Assembly (NCBI GenBank): GCA_018676275.1
Contig: JABHFC010000212.1
Coordinates: 1-10,996, forward strand
Direction of reading: 5' to 3'
Origin: Gammaproteobacteria bacterium
GTDB lineage: Bacteria > Pseudomonadota > Gammaproteobacteria > Eutrophobiales > Eutrophobiaceae
Length of the DNA: 10,996 nt
The notes beneath the pieces were generated by a model. The model made no database searches. It saw nothing but the letters and a program-made list of their open reading frames with translations, and was not told where the DNA came from. Position numbers and translations under genes: made by a program. This document shows positions 5,622 through 10,996 of this stretch, one piece after another; position 1 is the stretch's first letter; each line of letters opens with the position of its first letter.

Positions 5622-7100
5622 CTACTTCGAGAAAAGACTTTTTATTGTGCCTAAAAAAGACGTGTCCTGAGAATGAGCTAGACTTTTCAGCGCGATTAGC
5701 GACTCGTTGCGCGGGTTTATTTTAAGTCCATATTCTATATATGTGAGCATCTTTTCCTGTTGATTCGTGGCCAGTGCCTGTTCCGCCTGTTGATAATAGC
5801 GATCAGATATAGCCAGTATTCCACTAATAGCTTTTTTGTTACCAGGCTCAAGTTCCAACATGCGTGAAAAATAATAATAAGCGTTATCTTTCGGTGGAAA
5901 AGTCAGCTTGTATTCTTCGAGACTCTGTTTACCTAGCCAGGCCAGTGCATTCATAACATCGGCAGTGACCGGTTCAGGTGTTGGTGCAGCGGCTACTGGC
6001 ATCGGTGTTTCAGTTACAGGTGTGACTTGTACAGCTTGATTATTCGCTTCAAGCCCATCGTTGCCAGGAACTTCAGCAGGCACCGGAATCGTCGTTTCTG
6101 GAATAACGACAGTCTTTGCGGTTAAAACCGAACTGGTTGAAATCTTGTTCTTTTTTGTATCGCCCTTGATATTAATTTCGACATATTTTAATGAGGAAAA
6201 CATTACCAGACCCAAAAGCACCAGTCCCATTAATATTTTTGAGGCTCGCTGTTTTCGCTGTTCATCACTCGTCCCAATCACGTCAAAATCAGCGAAGGTC
6301 TCCATTGTGTTACGAGAGCGTTTTAACGATTCGATGGCGGCGATCAGTTCGTCTGCATCTGAGAATCGTTCGTCACGTTGTTTCGCCATCATGCGATTAA
6401 GCAGGGGCTGAAATTCGCTTAGGTCTTCCGGTAAATCCGGGATCGGTCCCTGTTTGTGCTGGATGACGATGTCGATCAGAGAACTGGAAATATAGGGCTT
6501 GGAGCCAGTCAGCATTTCGTAAAATATACAGCCCAGGCTGTATATATCTGCCCGACCATCAATTTTCTGACCATCGGCCTGTTCCGGGCTGACATAATTT
6601 GGGCTACCGAGAAAAATACCGGTAGAAGTCAGGTCGTGTTCGGTATCAACTTCTTTGGCAATACCGAAATCAGTCAGAATGGGGGTGTCATTATCCGCAA
6701 ACAATATGTTCGCCGGCTTTACGTCTCGATGAACGATCCCGTGCTTGTGCGCTTCTCCCAGGGCACTGGATACCTGGGCGAGATAATCCAGGGCTTCTTC
6801 TGCTGAAACCGGTAATTCCAGTCGTTGCTTAAGATCGCCTCCCTGGATGTATTCCATGGAGATGTATAATTGCTCATCGGCGATCCCAATATCGTAGATA
6901 GTAATAATATTGGGGTGCTTAAGAGAGGCAAGGATTCGGCCTTCTGCAAGGAAGCGCTCACCAAGATCGGAATTATCCATCTGGTCGTCGAGCAGTTTCA
7001 GGACGACGTCACGGTGCAGGGATTCCTGCGTGGCAAGATAGACGGTGGCCATGCCGCCCTTGCCAATTTCGCGCTTAATGGTAAACCCCTGAATATCCAT
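5622..7100 (-). CDS. Membrane-anchored eukaryotic-like Ser/Thr protein kinase
   Basis: The N-terminal 260 residues form a complete Hanks-type kinase: glycine loop GKGGMATVY (13-21), ATP lysine K35, helix-C glutamate near 53, catalytic HRD (124-126) with KPAN, metal-binding DFG (144-146), a Ser/Thr-rich activation loop (TSTGIFLGS) and SPE (171-173). All key residues are present, so it should be active. One membrane helix (about 288-305) separates the cytoplasmic kinase from a Thr/Pro-rich linker (330-380) and a C-terminal helical part (about 383-475) resembling tetratricopeptide repeats (YYYFSRMLELEPGNKKAI, and YGLKINPRNESLI). These would lie in the periplasm and may sense or bind a partner. 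This is the PknB-like layout but without PASTA domains. No phosphatase or forkhead-domain gene is next to it, so substrates are unknown. There is no ribosome site before the ATG, and a TATAAT lies 7 bases upstream. Confidence 0.93.
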   Translation of the reverse strand: MDIQGFTIKREIGKGGMATVYLATQESLHRDVVLKLLDDQMDNSDLGERFLAEGRILASLKHPNIITIYDIGIADEQLYISMEYIQGGDLKQRLELPVSAEEALDYLAQVSSALGEAHKHGIVHRDVKPANILFADNDTPILTDFGIAKEVDTEHDLTSTGIFLGSPNYVSPEQADGQKIDGRADIYSLGCIFYEMLTGSKPYISSSLIDIVIQHKQGPIPDLPEDLSEFQPLLNRMMAKQRDERFSDADELIAAIESLKRSRNTMETFADFDVIGTSDEQRKQRASKILMGLVLLGLVMFSSLKYVEINIKGDTKKNKISTSSVLTAKTVVIPETTIPVPAEVPGNDGLEANNQAVQVTPVTETPMPVAAAPTPEPVTADVMNALAWLGKQSLEEYKLTFPPKDNAYYYFSRMLELEPGNKKAISGILAISDRYYQQAEQALATNQQEKMLTYIEYGLKINPRNESLIALKSLAHSQDTSFLGTIKSLFSK

Positions 7101-7107
7101 GCGCTTG

Positions 7108-7113
7108 ATTATA
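7108..7113 (-). promoter_or_regulatory. -10 element for the kinase gene, possibly giving a leaderless mRNA
   Basis: Read on the minus strand, 7108-7113 is a perfect TATAAT. Only 7 bases separate it from the kinase ATG (7100), so transcription would begin at or next to the A of the start codon. No ribosome site is seen in the bases before the ATG. The -35 position (ACCACA at 17 bases) is poor, so the promoter is not certain. Confidence 0.45.
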
Positions 7114-7324
7114 AAGCTATTTGTATTAAATGTGGTGTTAACATGTATGAAATAGTCTGGCTTTTCTCTTATGGTGTCAGTATTTTACGATAAGCGCACT
7201 AGAATAAACGAATCAGCGCTTTTTCCAATGACGGATTTTGTGTTCTGAAGGCTCAGGTGTCAAAACCTATCTTGAGTTGGAAGTGATAAACTAATAAAAA
7301 CAAGCTAATTTCAGGAAATATGAT

Positions 7325-7768
7325 ATGACCGAAGATACCATCGAGAGGCGTGGAGCCAGTTCCGAACTTATAGGCAATATGCTCGCTGAGCGCGATCAGC
7401 TCCTTGGTCTTCTATTGCAAGCCTCCAACAAGAGCCGGGATGCTGGCGCCAGTCTGGATCATGAATTGCTGGATGAATTTTGCCAGGTACTGGTGGACTA
7501 TATTGCTGCAGGTCATTTTATTTTATATGAACGTATAGTTGAAGGCACAGAAAGACGCAAAGGAATTGCTGAGTTAGCTGTAAATCTCTACCCGCTTATC
7601 GACGAGACGACTCAAATAGCACTGGTCTTTAATGAAAAATATGCGGCCGATCGAACTGATATCGATATAGCACATCTGCATAAAGACCTGTCTACTCTCG
7701 GAGAGAGTTTCACAAACCGAATTGAATATGAAGATCAGTTAATACAAAAACTGTCTGATATCAAATGA
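7325..7768 (+). CDS. rsd: Rsd/AlgQ family anti-sigma-70 factor
   Basis: This family binds the housekeeping sigma factor RpoD in the cytoplasm and keeps it from core RNA polymerase, shifting transcription to alternative sigma factors as growth slows; AlgQ is the Pseudomonas name. The product is an all-helical protein of 147 residues, close to the usual 150-160. The hallmark DEFCQVLVDYIAAGHFILYE (50-69) matches E. coli Rsd (DDFCQSLVDYLSAGHFSIYE), and the C-terminal helix LGESFTNRIEYEDQLI (125-140) also aligns. A ribosome site (AGGA at 7313-7316, 8 bases before the ATG) supports the start. It is divergent from the kinase gene. A rise in Rsd would help alternative sigma factors such as RpoN, whose promoter stands at 1301, but that link is only inference. 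Confidence 0.9.
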   Translation: MTEDTIERRGASSELIGNMLAERDQLLGLLLQASNKSRDAGASLDHELLDEFCQVLVDYIAAGHFILYERIVEGTERRKGIAELAVNLYPLIDETTQIALVFNEKYAADRTDIDIAHLHKDLSTLGESFTNRIEYEDQLIQKLSDIK

Positions 7769-7792
7769 GAGGATTCGAAGTAGTTGCTATTC

Positions 7793-7977
7793 AACCTGAA
7801 CTCGGGTTAAAGGGCTAGACTTACAAATTCAAAGAAATAGCGTCATACCCCAAGGGCAGGCTGCGCGCTTCCGGTAAGCTTTTAGGCCGGAATCCATGTT
7901 ATTAAAACTGGATTCCCGCTAAAAACGTGCGGGAATGACGAACAAATTACTTAATTCTCTTATACCGAATTCAGGTT
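7793..7977. repeat. Nested palindromic intergenic repeat, copy 1 (MITE-like)
   Basis: The core (7841-7940, 100 bases) begins CGTCATACCC and ends GGGAATGACG, terminal inverted repeats matching at 9 of 10. Inside, GGAATCCA (7889-7896) faces TGGATTCC (7909-7916). An outer inverted pair, AACCTGAACTCGG (7793-7805) and CCGAATTCAGGTT (7965-7977), matches at 12 of 13. The GTCATTCCCGC...GGGAATCCA pattern is typical of dispersed intergenic palindromes in many proteobacteria. It fills the gap between the convergent rsd and terB-like genes. There is no transposase, so any movement would need one supplied from elsewhere. Confidence 0.75.
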
Positions 7978-7979
7978 AT

Positions 7980-8435
7980 TTAATTTTCAGAGGCTTTATG
8001 TTTTGCCTGGATATAGTCCTTATGAGATACATAAAGTAAATCAGCAATTTTACGAACAAAATATTCTTCGTATTTGTCCAGCACGCCATCAGCAAAAGCC
8101 ACTTTCCAAAGCAACTCGACAATTTTGACCCTGTCTTCACGAGACAGAGCGTCATTGATTGATCGCGTGAAGTCATGCAGAGAGACAACGTGATCAACTT
8201 CTTTTTCAGCCAATGCCAATAGCTCTTTTGTATCTGAGGCTGAAATATGAAAATGATTTACCAATGCGTGATCAATCACCTTGCGCTCTTCTTCGCCGAT
8301 GCTGCTATCAGCTCTGCTAATCTCAAACATCAGTACTGCTGCTGCGAATTCAATTGTTTTTAGCGAAGCGTGTCCGTTATCCACGTCTTCGGGTGTGAAA
8401 TGAGCATCAAAAAAATCTTTAAGACGAGAGATCAT
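7980..8435 (-). CDS. TerB-fold protein (tellurite resistance TerB family)
   Basis: The 151-residue helical protein shows the two acidic motifs of the TerB/DjlA-like fold: ISRADSSIGEEERKVI (39-54) and FADGVLDKYEEYFVRKIADLL (114-134). In the family these acidic residues form a metal-binding site at the membrane face. The role of such short stand-alone TerB proteins is not established; tellurite resistance is only the historical name. It follows hspQ by 24 bases on the same strand, so the two are probably one transcript with hspQ first. No strong ribosome site precedes its ATG. The repeat element starts just after its stop. Confidence 0.82.
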   Translation of the reverse strand: MISRLKDFFDAHFTPEDVDNGHASLKTIEFAAAVLMFEISRADSSIGEEERKVIDHALVNHFHISASDTKELLALAEKEVDHVVSLHDFTRSINDALSREDRVKIVELLWKVAFADGVLDKYEEYFVRKIADLLYVSHKDYIQAKHKASEN

Positions 8436-8459
8436 AGTTGTTTCATTTGCAGGTTTGGA

Positions 8460-8777
8460 TTAATTGACTCGTCGTTCACTGATGTATCGCCCATTTTTAA
8501 AATTATCAAAGTATGTATTGACCATAGGATGGTTTATGGCTTCGGCAGAAGCATCAGAACTCAGGTTCTGCTCCGCTACGTATGTTTCATGTACGGCGTT
8601 GTGAACCAGCACGCGATACCAGGGTTTATTCTTGGGTGGTCGGCTAAGCGCTACCTGCTCATACCATTCGTCGCTATTCTGAAAAACAGGATCAACATCA
8701 ACGACGACTCCTCGATAGTTGAAAAGTTTGTGCTGAATTAGCTCTCCCACATCAAATTTTGCTTTAACGGTACTCAT
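8460..8777 (-). CDS. hspQ: Heat shock protein HspQ
   Basis: HspQ (YccV) is a small cytoplasmic protein that in enterobacteria acts as a specificity factor for the Lon protease. The 105-residue length is normal. Motifs are clear: KFDVGELIQHKLFNYRGVVV (7-26), DVDPVF (27-32), KPWYRVLV (51-58) and YVAEQNL (66-72). It is first in a likely two-gene unit with the TerB-fold gene. Upstream on its strand there is no good match to a heat-shock (sigma-32) promoter, so heat control is not supported here. It is divergent from rsmE. Confidence 0.93.
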   Translation of the reverse strand: MSTVKAKFDVGELIQHKLFNYRGVVVDVDPVFQNSDEWYEQVALSRPPKNKPWYRVLVHNAVHETYVAEQNLSSDASAEAINHPMVNTYFDNFKNGRYISERRVN

Positions 8778-8849
8778 ATAAATTTGCTTAAGCCAGATAT
8801 CTGTCCATAATTATCGCGTCGTTCTTATCATAGCAAAATCAGAGTAAGC

Positions 8850-8944
8850 ATGAACAAATTTGAAGGTAAAGAACATTTAAAATGAACATAGTTATTCCCA
8901 CTGGTATCTTTTGGCAAAGGCCTCGGTCAAATTATCATGCGTGA
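8850..8944 (+). other. Two overlapping short frames ahead of rsmE
   Basis: An 11-codon frame from ATG 8850 (MNKFEGKEHLK) ends in a TGA that overlaps the next ATG (ATGA at 8882-8885). The second frame, 20 codons from 8882, runs past the rsmE ATG (8937) and stops at 8942-8944. Start-stop overlaps of this kind can couple translation, and rsmE has no ribosome site close to its ATG. Neither frame is recognised as a known peptide, and chance is possible. Confidence 0.25.
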
Positions 8945-9668
8945 ACCACGTATTTACCTCGAACATGATTTGCAGTGTGAACAAACATTGGCACTGCCTA
9001 TGGATGCAGTTCGTCATATTAGCCTGGTACTACGTATGCGGCAGGGGCATCGGCTTTGGCTCTTTAACGGACTCGGCGGAAGTTATCTGGCTGAAATTCT
9101 ATCCATCAGCAAACGCCAGGTGGAAGTTAATGTATTGGAATTTAGTGATATCAATCCTGAGTCCAGTTTACAAATTACCTTAATGCAGGCTGTGTCACGT
9201 AGTCAACACATGGACTATACCCTGCAAAAGGCCGTTGAACTGGGTGTAACAAGAATAATTCCAGTGATAAGCGAGTTTGGGAATGTACGAATTGAACAAG
9301 CCAAAATAGATAAAAAATCATCACACTGGCGAAAAATAATTATCAATGGATGTGAACAAAGTGGCCGTACCAAAGTGCCTGAATTGCTGGCACCGATCCC
9401 CTTTGCGCAAGGTATGCAAGACGATACGCATACAATGAAATTATTATTGCATCCCGGTGCACAGCAGCGACTCTCTAATCTGCAAGTCGACGATGCGTCA
9501 TTATGTTTGTTGTCAGGCCCTGAAGGCGGTTTTAGTCAATCGGAAATAGATCTGGCTATAGATAGTGATTATATACCTGTCGAACTCGGGCCGAGGGTAC
9601 TGCGCACAGAAACAGCGGCGGTCGCCGCAATAAGCGCCTGTCAGACTTTATGGGGTGATATGGGGTGA
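8937..9668 (+). CDS. rsmE: 16S rRNA (uracil-1498-N3)-methyltransferase RsmE
   Basis: RsmE uses S-adenosylmethionine to methylate N3 of U1498 in the decoding region of 16S rRNA. The protein has the normal length (243 residues): an N-terminal PUA-like RNA-binding part starting MREPRIYL, and a C-terminal SPOUT domain with the trefoil knot. Knot motifs are intact: LMQAVSRSQHMDYTLQKAVE (82-101), the SAM-binding GPEGGFS (194-200) and LGPRVLRTETA (217-227). The MREPRIY beginning matches the usual family start. The ribosome site is weak; AAGG lies about 20 bases upstream. A large palindromic repeat follows the stop codon and may also serve to end the transcript. Confidence 0.95.
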   Translation: MREPRIYLEHDLQCEQTLALPMDAVRHISLVLRMRQGHRLWLFNGLGGSYLAEILSISKRQVEVNVLEFSDINPESSLQITLMQAVSRSQHMDYTLQKAVELGVTRIIPVISEFGNVRIEQAKIDKKSSHWRKIIINGCEQSGRTKVPELLAPIPFAQGMQDDTHTMKLLLHPGAQQRLSNLQVDDASLCLLSGPEGGFSQSEIDLAIDSDYIPVELGPRVLRTETAAVAAISACQTLWGDMG

Positions 9669-9850
9669 AAGTACGCCTGTCATGCTGGTCTGCTAGGGTA
9701 TCGCTAAAGCCCTGTGCCGTCTTTCCCGCGTAGGCGGGAATCCAGTTTTTTCAAACACTGAATGGATTACCGCCGGAGTTTATACCCGGAGGGGTGCGGT
9801 AATGACCTTTAGCGATACTCTCCTGCACCAGCATGACAATGAAAGTACTT
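9669..9850. repeat. Nested palindromic intergenic repeat, copy 2 (MITE-like)
   Basis: The element is symmetric over about 180 bases. From outside in, three arm pairs match perfectly: AAGTAC (9669-9674 with 9845-9850), TGTCATGCTGGT (9678-9689 with 9827-9838) and GTATCGCTAAAG (9698-9709 with 9807-9818). The core (9719-9806) runs from GTCTTTCCCGC to GCGGTAATGAC, with GGAATCCA (9737-9744) facing TGGATTAC (9763-9770). This is the same family as the core at 7841-7940. Its left half can also fold alone (CCCGC/GCGGG). It sits between convergent genes. Confidence 0.75.
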
Positions 9851-9863
9851 AATAAGAGCTTCC

Positions 9864-9944
9864 TTAGTTATTTGACAGACCCAGTTTTTTTACCGCTTGT
9901 CCGATGTCATGCAGGTGGCTACTCCTGAGTGAATGCTTAGCCAT
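9864..9944 (-). pseudogene. Diverged second copy of the response regulator 3' end, forming a 26-codon frame
   Basis: Bases 9864-9917 match 10357-10410, the end of the AlgR-like gene, at 47 of 54 positions, with 23 identical in a row. The encoded HLHDIGQAVKKLGLSNN parallels HLQDVRQAVKKLGL of the regulator. The regulator's TGA stop corresponds here to TCA, so reading continues through the old 3' flank (AAT AAC TAA) to a stop that is also present downstream of the regulator. The frame begins at an ATG (9944) that directly follows the TAG of the EthD gene (TAGATG), so it could be translated by re-initiation. The most likely origin is a partial duplication; a functional micropeptide is not excluded. 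Confidence 0.65.
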
Positions 9945-10307
9945 CTAAAACTGGTGTTCTTCGACAATAAACGCCGAAGATTTTGAATGATCGATAAAAT
10001 TCCCTTCATCCTCCAGCAAAGCAGCCCCCAGTTTCTGACCCTCAGGTGAACTCATTCCTTCCACAAGTTCTTCTTCTGAGTCGAACCATACTTCAGCAAC
10101 ACCATCATATTCAGGTAGCATCCCTCTGGAGGTTCTTAGGCCTTCATTCAATGGTGTGTCCAATGTGTGTGATTGCACATATTTTTTGGCACCCATAGCA
10201 TCAGCATTACTCATAAAGAATGGCCCATGCTTATTCATCCAGTACTCTTTGAATTCTCCACGAGTCATATCGGGGTGTCGTGTTATACACATTATGAATT
10301 TGATCAT
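9945..10307 (-). CDS. EthD-family (dimeric alpha-beta barrel) protein
   Basis: The small cytoplasmic protein (120 residues) carries the EthD pattern: strand MIKFIMCITRHPDM, then TRGEFKEYWMNKHGPFF with the conserved Trp and His-Gly-Pro, a central strand YDGVAEVWF, and a C-terminal FIDHSKSSAFIVEE. EthD proteins form ferredoxin-like dimers. The founder is needed for degradation of ethyl tert-butyl ether, but most members have no known reaction. The start at 10307 is chosen over an ATG 14 codons upstream because GAGGAG (10317-10322) lies 9 bases before it and family members begin there. It follows the AlgR-like gene by 58 bases on the same strand and is probably co-transcribed. It lies between two copies of that regulator's 3' end, which suggests insertion or rearrangement. 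Confidence 0.85.
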   Translation of the reverse strand: MIKFIMCITRHPDMTRGEFKEYWMNKHGPFFMSNADAMGAKKYVQSHTLDTPLNEGLRTSRGMLPEYDGVAEVWFDSEEELVEGMSSPEGQKLGAALLEDEGNFIDHSKSSAFIVEEHQF

Positions 10308-10356
10308 ATTTCTATACTCCTCACCTGATTTAGTACGATGTATGGTCAACTACAGT

Positions 10357-10410
10357 TTAGTTATTTCATAGACCCAGTTTTTTTACCGCTTGCCTGACGT
10401 CCTGTAGGTG
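10357..10410 (-). repeat. Direct repeat shared with 9864-9917
   Basis: This segment covers the last codons, stop and a few 3' bases of the AlgR-like gene. It is repeated in the same orientation 493 bases away at 9864-9917 with 47 of 54 identities. The EthD gene lies between the copies. Similarity continuing past the stop codon shows duplicated DNA rather than mere protein convergence. Confidence 0.8.
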
Positions 10411-10996
10411 ACGACGACTGACATCGATTCTTTCATCAACCATATGCAGTCGTAGATGAAATTTACCTTCCTTATCTTTCTCTAAAGCTTCTATGTGGCT
10501 TAATCCGACCAAAGCGTTTCGATGCACCCTTATAAAATGATCACCGAACTCGGTTTCGAGGGATTTCAATGGATCATCGATTAATACTTCATGGCCCGGC
10601 CAGACTGCTGTGACATATTTTTGATCTGCCTTTAGATAACGGATCTCCTTGATTGGGATCAGTTCAATATTGCCCTGGTTGTTTGCACTAAGATAACTGC
10701 GAGCAGTTTTTTCGCTATCGGAGCCATCATCAATGGCAGACAGGCGTGCGCGATTGATAAAACTGGCCCGCTGCATCGCTTCCTGTAATCGAATACCGCG
10801 AATAGGCTTTAACAGGTAATCGACAGCATTGGCGTTAAACGCATCAATGGCATGGTCCTGATATGCCGTGGTAAAAATAATGGCAGGCGGTGGTTGCAAT
10901 GCCGCAAGATGATAAGCGGTTTCCAGACCATCCATTCCCGGCATACGGATATCCAGAAGAATAATATCAATGGCTTCCTTGTTGGCGAGAGCCAGG
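10366..10996 (-). CDS. AlgR/LytTR-family response regulator, N-terminus outside the window
   Basis: This is a two-component regulator that binds DNA when phosphorylated by a partner histidine kinase. The frame stays open to the window edge, so about the first 45-50 residues are missing. The visible receiver part contains the acceptor aspartate in IILLDIRMPGMDG, the conserved threonine in IIFTTAY and the lysine in DYLLKPI. A linker leads to a LytTR domain with IELIPIKEIRYLKADQKYV, FIRVHRNALV and VSRRHLQDVRQAV. These stretches match Pseudomonas AlgR closely (IELIPLPQVVYFIADHKYV, FVRIHRNALV, VSRRH), so it is an AlgR-type protein that would bind direct repeats of the LytTR class. In Pseudomonas, hemC follows algR; here an EthD gene follows. 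Part of its 3' end is duplicated at 9864-9917. Confidence 0.92.
   Translation of the reverse strand, partial: LALANKEAIDIILLDIRMPGMDGLETAYHLAALQPPPAIIFTTAYQDHAIDAFNANAVDYLLKPIRGIRLQEAMQRASFINRARLSAIDDGSDSEKTARSYLSANNQGNIELIPIKEIRYLKADQKYVTAVWPGHEVLIDDPLKSLETEFGDHFIRVHRNALVGLSHIEALEKDKEGKFHLRLHMVDERIDVSRRHLQDVRQAVKKLGL

Noticed and set aside
7841..7940. CRISPR or insertion sequence at the palindromic repeats
   Set aside because: There are no regularly spaced identical repeats with spacers, and no transposase frame; the symmetry fits a non-autonomous intergenic palindrome.
7980..8435. Tellurite resistance operon
   Set aside because: Only a single short TerB-fold gene is present, linked to hspQ; no terZACDE partners are seen.
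8778..8850. Heat-shock (sigma-32) promoter before hspQ
   Set aside because: No CTTGAAA-like -35 with a CCCCAT-like -10 is visible on the minus strand; only weak sigma-70-like matches with poor spacing.
8911..8930. Second sigma-54 promoter (TTGGCA before rsmE)
   Set aside because: The -12 GC is not at the required spacing from the GG.
7325..10996. Alginate regulation locus, because AlgQ- and AlgR-type genes are both present
   Set aside because: Rsd/AlgQ is a general sigma-70 regulator and AlgR-like proteins are widespread; there are no alginate synthesis genes here and the two genes are separated by unrelated ones.

Overview
The window looks like a chromosomal stretch from a gammaproteobacterium of moderate GC. 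The evidence is three housekeeping genes of that group (rsd/algQ, hspQ, rsmE), an AlgR-type LytTR response regulator, and a type IV prepilin-like gene behind a sigma-54 promoter. I cannot name the species. There are no rRNA or tRNA genes, CRISPR arrays or transposases that I can support.

Layout. 1-1004 (minus): a class III adenylate cyclase of the CHASE2 type that has lost most of its sensor domain and its last residues. 1005-1357: an intergenic stretch with a sigma-54 promoter and, about 96 bases before the predicted start of transcription, a 24-base palindrome. 1358-2158: a lone prepilin-like gene closed by a strong terminator. 2361-3083: an ABC ATPase with no permease beside it. 3089-3844 (minus) and 4064-4960 (plus): a divergent pair, a secreted FecR-domain protein and an outer-membrane beta-barrel. 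5075-5599: a small secreted DUF4124-like protein. 5622-7100 (minus): a membrane-anchored Ser/Thr kinase that may be read from a leaderless mRNA. 7325-7768: the sigma-70 binding protein Rsd. 7980-8777 (minus): hspQ followed by a TerB-fold gene. 8937-9668: rsmE. 9945-10307 (minus): an EthD-family gene. 10366 to the window end (minus): an AlgR-like regulator whose start lies outside.

How the parts may work together (inference). The first 7 kb is rich in envelope and signalling genes: a cyclase, a FecR sensor-like protein, an outer-membrane barrel, a Ser/Thr kinase and a pilin under enhancer-dependent control. The second part is housekeeping genes separated by two imperfect palindromic repeats of one family (about 7793-7977 and 9669-9850).

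Most worth a second look: the sigma-54 promoter with its palindrome; the cyclase reduced at both ends; the EthD gene lying between a response regulator and a diverged second copy of that regulator's 3' end, which forms a 26-codon frame starting directly at the EthD stop codon; the two nested palindromes; and the possible leaderless kinase mRNA.
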